Notes: generated from the letters alone by a model not told the origin. Positions 33,495 through 42,492 are shown, numbered from the stretch's first letter. The stretch: 64,000 bases of DNA from Promicromonospora panici (GCF_900608595.1 NZ_UWYY01000005.1:229379-293378); one strand, 5' to 3'. A program made the numbers and translations.

Positions 33495-35069
33495 TCAGTC
33501 AGCGAGCGCCGCAGACCTGCCCGCGACGGCACGGGCCGTCCGGACCGCGGTGATCGCGCCGGTGAGCGTGGTGTTCGCCGCGACGGGCGTCGGCACCGCC
33601 CCGGTCCCGGCGACGTACAGGTTCTCGAAGCCCCAGACCCGTCCGGTGGTGTCCGCGACGCTCGTGCCGTCGTCGTGCTCCCCGACCCGGACCGTGCCGG
33701 TGAGGTGCAACGAGGACCCGGGCGCCAGAAGCGCCCGCTCCGTCTCGGGGTCGAAGGGCCCGAACAGCTCCGCGATCTCCTGCACCTGGGCGAGCGCACG
33801 GTCGATGAGCCCGAGGTCGACCGGGGAGTACTCGAACTCGATGCTGATCCGCGGCATGCCCGCCGCGTCCGTCTCGGTCTCGGAGAACACCAGGCGGTTC
33901 GCCGGCCGCGACTGAACCGGCGAGTAGAACGACAGGCCCACCGAGTGGGCCAGTGGCCGGCCGTGCGCGTCGACGTAGGTGGTGTTCATGATCTGCCCGT
34001 GGAACGGCTGGTCGGGGCCGTTCTGCGGGATCCAGAGCGAGTCGGTGCAGAACTCCCCCACCCGCGGCAGCGGCAGCGTCGCGAGGTCGAGCCCGAACCG
34101 GTCGACGTCCATCAGGACACGCCCGGTGACGAACGCGTGCTCGTTCAGGTAGCGCCCGAGCGCCCACGGCCTGATTCCCGAGGCGAAGAGCAGCTGCGGC
34201 GTCCGCAGCGCGTCCGCGCACACGACCACGGTGTTCGCGAGCACCTCCTGCTCCGTCCCGTCGGCGACCCGCCGGATCCGGGCGCCACGCACCCGGCCGC
34301 CATCACCGTCGCCGTCGACCAGCAGCTCGGTCACGAGGGCGCCGGTGACCAGCTCGAAACCGTCGTCGCCCCCGGACGCGATCGGCGGGAAGATCACCGA
34401 GGGACCTGTGCGCGCCAGCGGGCCCTCGGCGGCCGGCGCGACCGCCATCGGCATCGGCTGCGGCGCCCGCTCGTCCGGGCCGACGCCGGCGAGGTGCTCA
34501 CCCAGCACGTCGAGCACCACCTGCCCGGCCTTGGTCGGCCCGATCGGACTGGGATGCACGCCCAGCACGCGGCGCGCGGTCCGCAGGTCGGCGGACCAGC
34601 CGTCCGGGTCGCCGCCGTCGAACACCTCCGCACCGGCGGGCCAGGGGGTCGCCGCCGTCCAGTGCACGCCCATACCGCCCGCGTTCCACGCGATCGCGGC
34701 GCCCGGCATCGCCTCGGCGTCCTCCCCGAACGCGAGCGCGTGGAACATCCCCGGCCCAAGCTGGACGACGTCGCCCAGCGGTTCCCGCTCGACGGCGGCC
34801 CCGGTGTACATGCCCTGGATGCCGCTCGCGACGCGCTCGTTGTAGCGTTCCCACAGCTCGGGGTCGGGCACGTCGTGCAGGTGCAGGCCGGGAGTGTCCC
34901 CGATCGTCGTACCGGCGTCGACCATGAGGATGCGGACGGCCGGGTCGGCCTCCCGGACCAGCCGGGCGACCGTCGCTCCCATGATGCCGCTGCCGACGAT
35001 CAGGACGTCGGCCACGCCGTCGGCCACGACGTCGGCCGTGCCCGAATGAGTCAGGCGGAAGTGAGTCAA
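33495..35069 (-). CDS. Pyranose 2-oxidase-like GMC flavoprotein
   Basis: This 524-aa glucose-methanol-choline family enzyme is expected to oxidise a sugar ring hydroxyl to a ketone, passing electrons to oxygen or another acceptor. The FAD fold is DVLIVGSGIMGATVARL (about 21-37). NAGGMGVHWTAATPWP aligns with the pyranose oxidase segment in which a His (here His136) carries covalent FAD. The C-terminal HLTGTVRVG (His455) and AANTTLTGAI (Asn499) match its catalytic His-Asn pair. The start is TTG 35069 with AGGAG 7 nt upstream; no ATG or GTG fits. It follows the ROK gene by 24 nt. Glycoside 3-oxidases (CarA type) are the nearest alternative. Confidence 0.8.
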   Translation of the reverse strand: MTHFRLTHSGTADVVADGVADVLIVGSGIMGATVARLVREADPAVRILMVDAGTTIGDTPGLHLHDVPDPELWERYNERVASGIQGMYTGAAVEREPLGDVVQLGPGMFHALAFGEDAEAMPGAAIAWNAGGMGVHWTAATPWPAGAEVFDGGDPDGWSADLRTARRVLGVHPSPIGPTKAGQVVLDVLGEHLAGVGPDERAPQPMPMAVAPAAEGPLARTGPSVIFPPIASGGDDGFELVTGALVTELLVDGDGDGGRVRGARIRRVADGTEQEVLANTVVVCADALRTPQLLFASGIRPWALGRYLNEHAFVTGRVLMDVDRFGLDLATLPLPRVGEFCTDSLWIPQNGPDQPFHGQIMNTTYVDAHGRPLAHSVGLSFYSPVQSRPANRLVFSETETDAAGMPRISIEFEYSPVDLGLIDRALAQVQEIAELFGPFDPETERALLAPGSSLHLTGTVRVGEHDDGTSVADTTGRVWGFENLYVAGTGAVPTPVAANTTLTGAITAVRTARAVAGRSAALAD

Positions 35070-35093
35070 GAGACAGCTCCTAGGGGTGGGTTG

Positions 35094-36248
35094 TCACGCG
35101 TCGTGCACGATCGGGCCGAACAACGTCGTATCCATGCGGTCGAGGGCGAACTTGAGCGCCCCGACCAGCGGGCCGTCGGGGCCGAGCGAGGTGGGCCGCA
35201 GCTCGATCTCCGGGGTGCGGGCCGCGCGCATCCGGTCCCGGACGCGCGGCAGGAGCACATCCGCCGCGTCCTCCATGCCGCCGCCGAGCACGATGAGCGA
35301 CGGCGCGATCGTCCAGGACAGGGTGGTGAGGACCGAGGCGATGTGCTCGACGAACACGTCGATCTCGGCCAGGGCAGCCGCGTCCCCGGCCCGCGCGGCG
35401 TCCACCCGCGCGTGCGCGAACCCGCGCTGCTCCTGGACCGGGGAGGTGAGCCACGCGATGGGATGGTCCTCGATCGACCCGACCGACATCGACACGGCCT
35501 CGACGATCTCTCCCGCAGCGCCCTCGAAGCCGCGATGCACGGTGCCGCGGATGAGGATGCCCACGCCCGCGCGGCTGCCGAGCTGCGCCCAGACGACGTC
35601 GTCGTGGTCGCGGGCCGCTCCGCGCCAGCGCTCGGCGAGCGCGCCGAGGTTGGCGTCGTTGTCCGCGAACCACGGGATGCGGATGCGGCGGCCGAGCTCG
35701 GCGGGCAGGTCCACGCCCGGCCAGTGCTCGGTGAAGACCAGCCGTCGCACGACGCCGTCCCCGTCGATGGCGCCACCGCTCGCGACGGCGCCGGCGCGGA
35801 GGCGCTCGATGGTCCCGCCTGCGTCCACCAAGGCCTCGCGCACGAGGACTGCGGCGTCGTCGAGCGTGGACGGCGGGTCGTGGTAATCCCGCAGCGCGCG
35901 GTGGGCCCGGCCGAGGATGTTCCCGCGCACGTCGGACACCACAGCGGCGCCCTCGAGCGTGTTCACCCGCACCGCGGCGACCAGGGCGTGCTGGGCCCGG
36001 AGCTCGAACCGCCGCGGAGGCCGGCCGGCGCCGCCGGTCAGCGGCACCCGGTCGAGCTCGGCGACCCAGCCCGCCTCGACGAGCGCGTCGAGGATCAGCT
36101 CGATGGTGCGCCGCGACAGGCCGGTGCGCTCGGCGAGCGCCGTCATCGTCAGGGCCTCGGCGGAGACCGCGAGCGCCCGCAGCGCGGCGGAGGTGTTGAC
36201 CCGGCGGATGCCGCTCTGGTTCAGCCCTGGCGTCTTCAGCCCCGTCAC
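35094..36248 (-). CDS. ROK-family transcriptional regulator
   Basis: This 384-aa NagC/XylR-type regulator has an N-terminal winged helix-turn-helix (MTALAERTGLSRRTIELILD, followed by DALVEAGW) and a sugar-kinase-like ROK domain with VNTLEGAAVVSDVRGNILG, FADNDANLGALAERWRG and LIVLGGGMEDA. The usual zinc motif CGxxGCxE is absent; the protein contains no cysteine at all, so ligand sensing must differ from zinc-bound ROK members. GTG 36248 overlaps the permease stop by 4 nt. Its location inside the importer operon suggests it controls that operon in response to the imported sugar. Confidence 0.87.
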   Translation of the reverse strand: MTGLKTPGLNQSGIRRVNTSAALRALAVSAEALTMTALAERTGLSRRTIELILDALVEAGWVAELDRVPLTGGAGRPPRRFELRAQHALVAAVRVNTLEGAAVVSDVRGNILGRAHRALRDYHDPPSTLDDAAVLVREALVDAGGTIERLRAGAVASGGAIDGDGVVRRLVFTEHWPGVDLPAELGRRIRIPWFADNDANLGALAERWRGAARDHDDVVWAQLGSRAGVGILIRGTVHRGFEGAAGEIVEAVSMSVGSIEDHPIAWLTSPVQEQRGFAHARVDAARAGDAAALAEIDVFVEHIASVLTTLSWTIAPSLIVLGGGMEDAADVLLPRVRDRMRAARTPEIELRPTSLGPDGPLVGALKFALDRMDTTLFGPIVHDA

Positions 36249-37156
36249 TTCAGCCCCGTGGCCGCGACGCCCTGCACGAAGTAGCGCTGCAGGAAGAGGA
36301 ACAGCACGAGCACGGGCAGCATCACCACGATGGCGCCGGCGAGCATGAGCCCGTAGTCGGTGACGTTGTTCGCGGCGTTGCTCGTGGCGGCCAGCCCGAC
36401 CGGCAGCGTGTAGGTCGAGGTGCTCTGGGCCACGACGAGCGGCCAGATGAAGTTGTTCCACGCGGCGAGGAAGGACATGATCGTGACGGTAGCGAGCGCG
36501 GGACCGGCGAGCGGCAGGAAGATCCGGAAGAAGATGCGCAGCTCGCCCGCGCCGTCGATACGCGCCGCCTCCAGCAGCTCGTCCGGGACCGCCGACGCGT
36601 ACTGCCGCATGATGAAGATCGAGATCGGCAGGGCCATGGCCGGCAGGGCGATACCGGTGAGGGTGTCGACGAGGCCGAGGTTCATGGTGACGACGAACTG
36701 CGGGACGAACGTGGCCGTGTACGGCACCATGAGCGCCGCCATGACGGCGCCGAACGCGAGCCGCTTGCCGGCGAAGTCGAACTTGGCGAGCGCATACCCC
36801 GCGGCCGACGCTGCGACGATGTTGCCCCCGACGACGAGGGCAGCGACGACGATGCTGTTCACGAGGTAGGCGCTGAACCCCTCGGTCGCGAACAGGCGCA
36901 CGAAGTTGTCGAACGTCACCTCGCTCGGCAGCCACGCTCCGGGATCCGCGCGGATGTCGGCCAGGCTGCGCAGCGAGCCGCTCGCCACCCAGCCGAAGGG
37001 CAGCAGCGTGAGGCACGCGACTATCACGAGCGCCGCGTACAGCAGCGCCTCGGACGGGCGGACCGTGCGCGGCCCGGGGCGGGAGCCCCGCTCCGCCGCG
37101 CCCTTTTCTGCAGGGACGTCCTGATCAGCGACTTCGGGGGACGCGACGACGGTCAT
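36245..37156 (-). CDS. ABC sugar importer permease, MalG type (pyranose-oxidase operon)
   Basis: This 303-aa CUT1 permease has six hydrophobic segments after a polar 35-residue N-terminus. The EAA loop is DELLEAARIDGAGELRIFF, followed by FLPLAGPALATV, and the C-terminus is QGVAATGLK. ATG 37156 overlaps the upstream permease stop by 4 nt, and its own stop overlaps the ROK start by 4 nt, so three genes are translationally coupled. It forms the membrane channel with the MalF-type partner. Confidence 0.9.
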   Translation of the reverse strand: MTVVASPEVADQDVPAEKGAAERGSRPGPRTVRPSEALLYAALVIVACLTLLPFGWVASGSLRSLADIRADPGAWLPSEVTFDNFVRLFATEGFSAYLVNSIVVAALVVGGNIVAASAAGYALAKFDFAGKRLAFGAVMAALMVPYTATFVPQFVVTMNLGLVDTLTGIALPAMALPISIFIMRQYASAVPDELLEAARIDGAGELRIFFRIFLPLAGPALATVTIMSFLAAWNNFIWPLVVAQSTSTYTLPVGLAATSNAANNVTDYGLMLAGAIVVMLPVLVLFLFLQRYFVQGVAATGLK

Positions 37157-38103
37157 GCGCGGGGCCTCAGCAATCTGAACTGGATGATGCTCACGACGGC
37201 CACCAGGACGAGGATCACGAACGACGCGGCGGACGAGAGCCCGAACTGGCCGAAGCCGAACTGGTGGTACGTGTAGAGCGCCACCGACTCGGTGGAGCCC
37301 AGCGGGCCGCCGTCGGTGAGCAGGTACGGCTCGTCGAACACCTGCAGGTAGAACACGGTGAGCAGCACGGAGACGAGCAGGATCGTCGGCACGAGCAGCG
37401 GCGTCGTGATGTGCCACAGGCGACGCCACCACCCCGCGCCGTCCAGGGCTGCCGCCTCGTGCACGTCCTCCGGCACGCCCTGCAGCCCGGCCAGGAAGAG
37501 CACCATGGCGATGCCGAAGTTGCGCCAGACGCCGAGCAGGATCACCACCGGCATCGCCAGGTTCGGGTCGCCGAGCCAGTTCGGGCCGGCGAACCCGATG
37601 TTCGAGAGCACCTCGTTGACGGTGCCGTTCCTGTTGAACGCGTACTGCCAGATGAGCGCGACCGCCACGACGTTGGTCACCACGGGCGCGAAGAAGATGG
37701 TCCGGAAGACGCCGCGCAGCCGCCGCACCCCGGCGTCCAGCGCGAGGGCGAGCGCGAACCCCAGCAGCATGGTGAGCGGGACCCCGACCAGCACGAAGAT
37801 CGCGGTGTTCCCGAGGTCGCGGACGAACCGGCCGTCGGAGAAGAGCCAGGCGTAGTTGCTCAGGGCCACGAACTCGACGGCGAAGGGGTTGCGCAAGTCG
37901 GTTCCCCGCAGGTCCGTGAGGCTGAAGCCCAGTGCCGCGACGGTCGGGATCGCCGTGTAGACGACGAACACCGCCAGGAAGGGCAGCAGGAACAGCCAGG
38001 CGACCAGGGTGCGGCGGTGAGCGCCGGTTCTCTTCGCACGTCGCGAGGGCCGTGCGCTCACCGCCGTGCCCTGGGGACCGGTCTGCGAGACGGTCGTGGT
38101 CAT
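37153..38103 (-). CDS. ABC sugar importer permease, MalF type (pyranose-oxidase operon)
   Basis: This 316-aa CUT1 permease begins with an Arg-rich cytoplasmic tail, then six membrane spans. The EAA loop is PEDVHEAAALDGAGWWRRLW, and the late loop DEPYLLTDGGPLGSTES is typical of MalF partners. It begins 6 nt after the binding-protein stop. No ATPase is encoded in the operon, so a general sugar ATPase elsewhere is expected. Confidence 0.9.
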   Translation of the reverse strand: MTTTVSQTGPQGTAVSARPSRRAKRTGAHRRTLVAWLFLLPFLAVFVVYTAIPTVAALGFSLTDLRGTDLRNPFAVEFVALSNYAWLFSDGRFVRDLGNTAIFVLVGVPLTMLLGFALALALDAGVRRLRGVFRTIFFAPVVTNVVAVALIWQYAFNRNGTVNEVLSNIGFAGPNWLGDPNLAMPVVILLGVWRNFGIAMVLFLAGLQGVPEDVHEAAALDGAGWWRRLWHITTPLLVPTILLVSVLLTVFYLQVFDEPYLLTDGGPLGSTESVALYTYHQFGFGQFGLSSAASFVILVLVAVVSIIQFRLLRPRA

Positions 38104-38109
38104 GAGCGT

Positions 38110-39420
38110 CTACTCCCCGGTGCCCAGGCTCTCGGCGAACGACTGGATGGCCGTCGCGGCCTGTTCCGGGGTCTGGCTGCCCTTGGCCACCGCCTCCATC
38201 TCGACGCCGAGCTGCGTCGCGATCTGCGCCCAGGTCTGCACCTGCGGGTAGGTCTCGGTGTTCTCGAGCTGCTCGAAGAAGGCGTCCAGCAGCGGCTGGT
38301 CCGCGATCGCGGGGTCCTCCCACGCGGAGCGGACGGCGGGCAGCGAGGCCCCCGCCTCGTACTGGGCGACCTGCGTCTCGGGTGCGGCGAGGTGGCGCAG
38401 CACCTTCCAGGAGGCGTCCGCGTTGTCGCTGTCGGCGAGCACGCCCCAGCTCCCGCCCGCGATCGCGCCGACGCCGCCTCCGGCATCACCCGGCAGGACG
38501 GCGGTCGCGACGTGCTCCTGCGTCCAGCCCTCCTCGCCGGCGACGTCGTCGAGCTGCCCGATCACCCAGGGGCCGGTCATCATGGCGCCCGTCTTGCCCT
38601 CGACGAAGTACGGCTGGGCGTCGAGGAAGCCCGGCGCGTCGGGGTCGGCGATCCCGGAGGTGAAGAAGGACTCGTTGTACGTCAGCGCGTCGACCATCTC
38701 GGGGGTGTCGAGGGTCCACTCGGTGCCGTCGTCCGACATCGGCCGGCCGCCGGCCTGCCACAGATACTGCGTGACGTCCTGCCCGTTGTAGACGTCCCAG
38801 CCGACGTCCGCGCCCAGGCCCTTGTCGGCCCCGCCGTCCTGCAGGCCCTCGAAGAACGGGACGACGTCGTCCCAGGTGGCGGGCGCCTCGACACCGCCGG
38901 CCCGGGCGAAGTCGGACCGGTAGACCAGCGCGTAGGTGTAGGCGTACCACGGGACGGAGTAGGCGACGCCGTCGACGACGCCGGACTCCCACGCGCCGGG
39001 GAAGAACGAGTCGCTGTCGACCAGTCCCTCCGGCACGGGGGCGAAGGCGCCGCCCACGGTGAACTGTGCCTGGGACTCGGTGTAGAGCTGCGCGACGTCG
39101 GGCCCGCCGCCCGCGGCGACCGCCGACTGCAGCTTGGTCGTGTACTCGTCCGCCGGGACGAGCGTGATCTGCAGGTCGAGGTCCGGGTTGTCCTCCTTGA
39201 AGGAGGCGAGGACGTCGTCGAGCACCGTCGCGTCACCGTCCGGGGCCCACAGCTCGACGGTGCCCGTGGCGGACCCGTCGTCGACGTTTGCCGACGCCGC
39301 GGACGACGCGGGTTCGGCGCTACGGCCGCAGCCGGTGAGCACGAGGACCGAGGCAACGGCCGCGCCGACGGCGAGCCGGGCCGTCACGTTTCGGGAGAGC
39401 AGGTTTCGGGAGAGCGGCAC
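38110..39420 (-). CDS. ABC sugar importer, substrate-binding lipoprotein (pyranose-oxidase operon)
   Basis: This 436-aa family 1 solute-binding protein is the first gene of the seven-gene operon. Its signal contains LAVGAAVASVLVLTGC, in which LTGC is the lipobox. Family features include ATGTVELWAPDGD, FKEDNPDLDLQITLVPADE, GGGPDVAQLYTESQ and VPWYAYTYALVYRSD. GTG 39420 is supported by AGGAG 5 nt upstream; a start at 39459 would lengthen the signal implausibly. The N-terminus contains a doubled LSRN unit from a 15-bp direct repeat. The ligand is presumably the substrate later oxidised by the operon's flavoprotein. Confidence 0.9.
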   Translation of the reverse strand: MPLSRNLLSRNVTARLAVGAAVASVLVLTGCGRSAEPASSAASANVDDGSATGTVELWAPDGDATVLDDVLASFKEDNPDLDLQITLVPADEYTTKLQSAVAAGGGPDVAQLYTESQAQFTVGGAFAPVPEGLVDSDSFFPGAWESGVVDGVAYSVPWYAYTYALVYRSDFARAGGVEAPATWDDVVPFFEGLQDGGADKGLGADVGWDVYNGQDVTQYLWQAGGRPMSDDGTEWTLDTPEMVDALTYNESFFTSGIADPDAPGFLDAQPYFVEGKTGAMMTGPWVIGQLDDVAGEEGWTQEHVATAVLPGDAGGGVGAIAGGSWGVLADSDNADASWKVLRHLAAPETQVAQYEAGASLPAVRSAWEDPAIADQPLLDAFFEQLENTETYPQVQTWAQIATQLGVEMEAVAKGSQTPEQAATAIQSFAESLGTGE

Positions 39421-39463
39421 GGAGACTCCTATCGTGAGAGCCCGGAGCGGGCGCGCCACCAGG

Positions 39464-39476
39464 CAGCATTGTGCTG
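39464..39476. promoter_or_regulatory. Inverted repeat upstream of the pyranose-oxidase operon
   Basis: CAGCA and TGCTG arms flank a 3-nt centre, 44 nt upstream of the binding-protein start. It is a candidate regulator site only. Confidence 0.3.
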
Positions 39477-39536
39477 ACTAGTAGCGAATTCGAACCCACT
39501 CGTCGTGTGTCCACTCATGAAGGTAGGGACGGTCCG

Positions 39537-39579
39537 TTTCGGCGAAATGACGCGGGAGTGACGATTAATTTCGGCGCAA
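39537..39579. promoter_or_regulatory. Paired TTTCGGCG-type boxes, candidate ROK operators
   Basis: TTTCGGCGAAA (39537-39547) is a near-palindrome and TTTCGGCGCAA (39569-39579) is a second copy 32 bp away, about three helical turns. They lie 117-160 nt upstream of the operon that contains the ROK regulator. The surrounding stretch is less GC-rich than its neighbours. Confidence 0.4.
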
Positions 39580-39636
39580 GTAGCAGAATCCTCAGCAGAG
39601 CTGCGGGCCGGAGTCCCGCACCCGCGCCAAAATCGC

Positions 39637-41748
39637 TCAGGACGAGGCGCGGGACCGGCTCCTCCCTGGCGCCCGCTCGTAGCCGGCGTCCTGGATCGTG
39701 AGCTCGGCGCGACCGCCGGTCAGCGATCGCAGGTCGAGGACGTAGCGGGCGAGCTCCGCCTCCGGGACGGTCGCGACCAGGCGCGCCCGGCCGTCGTCGG
39801 CCAGCTCGGTCGCCGAGACGCGCCCGCGCCGTCCGGACAGGTCGGTGAGCACCGCGCCCTGGTGGTCGGGCGGGACGGTCACGGTCACCGTCGCCACGGG
39901 CTCCAGCAGGACGGTCCCCGCCTCGGCCAGCGCGACCCTGACACCCGCGGCCGCGGCGTTGCGGAACGCCATGTCGGACGAGTCCACCGAGTGGGACTTG
40001 CCGTCGTACACCTCGACGCGCAGGTCCACGACGGGGTAACCCTGCGGCCCTCCGGCCGCCATGGCGTCGCGCGCCCCCTTCTCGACGGCGGAGATGTACT
40101 GCCGCGGCACCGCACCGCCCACCACCGAGTCGACGAACTCGAAGCCGCCCTCGCGCAGCGGGCCCACCCGCAGCTGCACCACGGCGAACTGGCCGTGCCC
40201 GCCGGACTGCTTCTTCACCTTGCCCTCGGCCTGCGTGGCCCGGGCGATCGTCTCCCGGTACGCCACGGGCACCGGCCCGGGCTCGGTGTGGACGCCGAAC
40301 ACGCGCGCGAGCCGCTCGATCGCGACGTCCAGCTGCGTGTCGCCGAGGCCGCGCAGCACGGTCGCGTCGCCCACCCGTTCGACGACAAGCGTCGGGTCCT
40401 CTGCGACGAGCCGGGCCAGCGCCGTCGGCAGGTGCTCGTCGTCCGACTGCGACGCGGGCACGAGCGCCGCGGCGTAGACGGGCTGCCGCGGCGGTGGCAG
40501 GAACGGTCGCGCCCGGCCCGACGTCCGCGACCAGAGCAGCGTGCCCGACGGTGATCCGCCCAGCTTGGCCGCGGCGCCGACCTCCCCCGCCGACAGGTTG
40601 CCGACCGGGATGTGCTCCTTGCCCTGCAGCCGGAACAGGCCGTGGATGCGCTCCTCGGCGCCGGTCGTCGCGTTACGCAGCCGGTCGGACGTGTGCACCA
40701 CCCCGGAGAGCACCTTAAGCATCGAGACCTGCCCCACGAACGGGTCGACCACGGTGCGGAAGACGTGCACGAGCGGCACGCCCGACGGGTCGGCGGCCAC
40801 TGCGACGGTGCGCCCCGGGTCGCCGTCGCCGTCGGGCGTGCCGGCGGGTGTGCCGTCAGGTGCGCCCGAGCCGACGACGATGCGGCTGTCGCGATCGGCC
40901 GGCGAGGGCGCCAGCTCGCACAGCAGGTCCGTCAGGCGGTCGACGCCGCAGGCGGTCACGCCCGAGGCGACCACGACGGGCACCGCCTCCCCCGCGACCA
41001 CCTCGCGCGCGAGGTCACGCTCGAGGTCGGCCACGGCCGGCTCCCGTCCCGACAGGTACGCGTCGAGCTGTTCGTCGTCGTGCGACACGAGCTCCTCGGT
41101 CACGTCGACGTGCATCCGGTGCTCCTCGTCGACGACCTCGGGCGGCAGGTCCTCGTCGTGGTGCCGGCCTGCGTCGTCGTACACGAGGGCGCGCTCGCCG
41201 AGCACGTCGGCGACGGCGCCGAACGCCTGCTCCTCGCCGAGCGGCAGCTCGATGGGCCAGAGACGCTCGCCGAACGCCTCGCGCAGCTCGGCGAGGACAC
41301 GCCGGAAGTCGGCGCGCGCTCGGTCTTCCTGCGTCACGACGACGAGGCGCGGGACGCCGAGGGCCTCGGCGGTCGTCCACGCGGTCCGGGTGCCGGGCTG
41401 CACGCCGTCCACCGCGCTGACGACGACGAGCGCGAGGTCCGCTATCGACAGGGCCGTGTCGACGGCCCCCGTGAAGTCCGGATGGCCGGGCGCGTCCGCC
41501 AGGGTCAGGATGCTCGCGGTGCCGTCGGGGCGTGTCCAGGTGAGCGTCCCGAGCGCGAGGCCGAGCGAGATGCCCCGCGCGATCTCCTCGGGCTCGTGGT
41601 CGGTCACCGTGCTGCCGTCCTCCACGCGGCCCGCGCGAGGGATCGCGCCGGCGCGGTGCAGCAGCGCCTCCGTGAGCGTTGTCTTGCCGGAGCCCGACGC
41701 GCCGACGACAGCGACGGTCCGGTGACTTGTGGTCGATGCCGCGTCCAT
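39637..41748 (-). CDS. EF-G-like GTPase (EF-G2 type) with altered G4 motif
   Basis: This 703-aa translational GTPase is related to elongation factor G but belongs to the poorly understood actinobacterial EF-G2 group. Motifs are the P-loop VGASGSGKTTL (about 15-25), the switch II box ADAPGHPDF, domain II VHVFRTVVDPFVGQVSMLKV, and domain IV-V segments HGQFAVVQLRVG and LTDLSGRRGRV. The G4 guanine-specificity motif, normally NKxD or TKxD, reads VVTQEDRARADF, so the Lys is replaced by Gln. ATG 41748 has GGGAGG 4 nt upstream; ATG 41763 would put that ribosome site inside the gene. It is monocistronic. Confidence 0.85.
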   Translation of the reverse strand: MDAASTTSHRTVAVVGASGSGKTTLTEALLHRAGAIPRAGRVEDGSTVTDHEPEEIARGISLGLALGTLTWTRPDGTASILTLADAPGHPDFTGAVDTALSIADLALVVVSAVDGVQPGTRTAWTTAEALGVPRLVVVTQEDRARADFRRVLAELREAFGERLWPIELPLGEEQAFGAVADVLGERALVYDDAGRHHDEDLPPEVVDEEHRMHVDVTEELVSHDDEQLDAYLSGREPAVADLERDLAREVVAGEAVPVVVASGVTACGVDRLTDLLCELAPSPADRDSRIVVGSGAPDGTPAGTPDGDGDPGRTVAVAADPSGVPLVHVFRTVVDPFVGQVSMLKVLSGVVHTSDRLRNATTGAEERIHGLFRLQGKEHIPVGNLSAGEVGAAAKLGGSPSGTLLWSRTSGRARPFLPPPRQPVYAAALVPASQSDDEHLPTALARLVAEDPTLVVERVGDATVLRGLGDTQLDVAIERLARVFGVHTEPGPVPVAYRETIARATQAEGKVKKQSGGHGQFAVVQLRVGPLREGGFEFVDSVVGGAVPRQYISAVEKGARDAMAAGGPQGYPVVDLRVEVYDGKSHSVDSSDMAFRNAAAAGVRVALAEAGTVLLEPVATVTVTVPPDHQGAVLTDLSGRRGRVSATELADDGRARLVATVPEAELARYVLDLRSLTGGRAELTIQDAGYERAPGRSRSRASS

Positions 41749-41943
41749 GAGGCCTCCCGCCATTGGGTGCTACCGGCCATCATGGCGCGTTCGTCGGCGT
41801 ACCTGCACCCCCAGGTGTGCGCAGCGCGTGAACCACGAGGTCGAGGAGGCGCCCGGTCTGCGCCGGGGACCCTGTGGTCGGGCAGGCGCCGACGTAGGGC
41901 CGCGCGCTGTGAGCCCGGAGCCCCACGGGCCGGAGCCTCACAG

Positions 41944-42366
41944 TCAGCCGAGGCCGGATCGCGCGACGACGTTGGTGATGGTGATCCGAACCGCGGTGAA
42001 CCCTTCCTGCACGAACGACTCGGCGACGGCGTCCGCGGGCTGATCGGGGTAGTAGCGGCCGGCGATGCCCGTGCCGACGTGCCTGATCTGCTCCGGCTCG
42101 GCAGAGGTCCGCGCCCGGCCCTCGAGAGAGACGAAGGCGTAGGGCTGCCGTTCGTCACTGACGCAGACGGCGATGCGCCCGTCCCGCGCCAGGCTCCTGC
42201 TCTTGACGCTCCCGGGCGACAGGGCGAAGGCGAGCTCGGCGCCGTCGACGATGAAGCAGACCGGGGTCACGTGGGGGCGCCCGTCGGCGCGGGTGAGGGC
42301 GACGTGGGCGAGCCTCGTTCCCGCTGCGAGGAATGATCGCCACTCGCTGTCGGTCATCGTGGTCAT
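41944..42366 (-). CDS. Pyridoxamine-phosphate-oxidase-like FMN/F420-binding protein
   Basis: This 140-aa split-barrel flavoprotein has AHVALTRADGRPHVTPVCFIVDGAELAF (two strands of the barrel), SPGSVKSRSLARDGRIAVCV, then YAFVSLEGRA. These are typical of PNPOx-like and F420-dependent PPOX-class proteins that reduce or bind small cofactors. ATG 42366 has AAGGGA about 8 nt upstream. It is divergent from the LysR gene across 139 nt, so that regulator may control it. The true cofactor cannot be decided from sequence here. Confidence 0.8.
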   Translation of the reverse strand: MTTMTDSEWRSFLAAGTRLAHVALTRADGRPHVTPVCFIVDGAELAFALSPGSVKSRSLARDGRIAVCVSDERQPYAFVSLEGRARTSAEPEQIRHVGTGIAGRYYPDQPADAVAESFVQEGFTAVRITITNVVARSGLG

Positions 42367-42492
42367 CGGTACTTCCCTTCGTCTCGAGGTGTCTCGGGTG
42401 TGGCTCGGTGTGGCAACTGCGATGCCATCGACACTACGAAGGTTGGGCGATCGACAAAAGCGAACGTTTCCGATCAAGTCCATCGCATTGTG

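Noticed and set aside
31840..35069. Classic C-glycoside deglycosidase system (CarA-CarB-CarC or Dgp type)
   Set aside because: The GMC oxidase and TIM barrel fit loosely, but the small beta subunit is missing and a deaminase lies between them, so the named system is not claimed.
33675..39477. Very long plus-strand frames (about 740-870 codons) opposite the pyranose-oxidase operon
   Set aside because: The minus strand encodes intact conserved proteins throughout; these frames have random His/Arg/Gly/Val composition and no motifs.
41780..41890. Minus-strand stretch GRLLDLVVHALRTP resembling a TetR-family C-terminus
   Set aside because: Only about 15 residues look family-like and no upstream part exists; too little to call a remnant.
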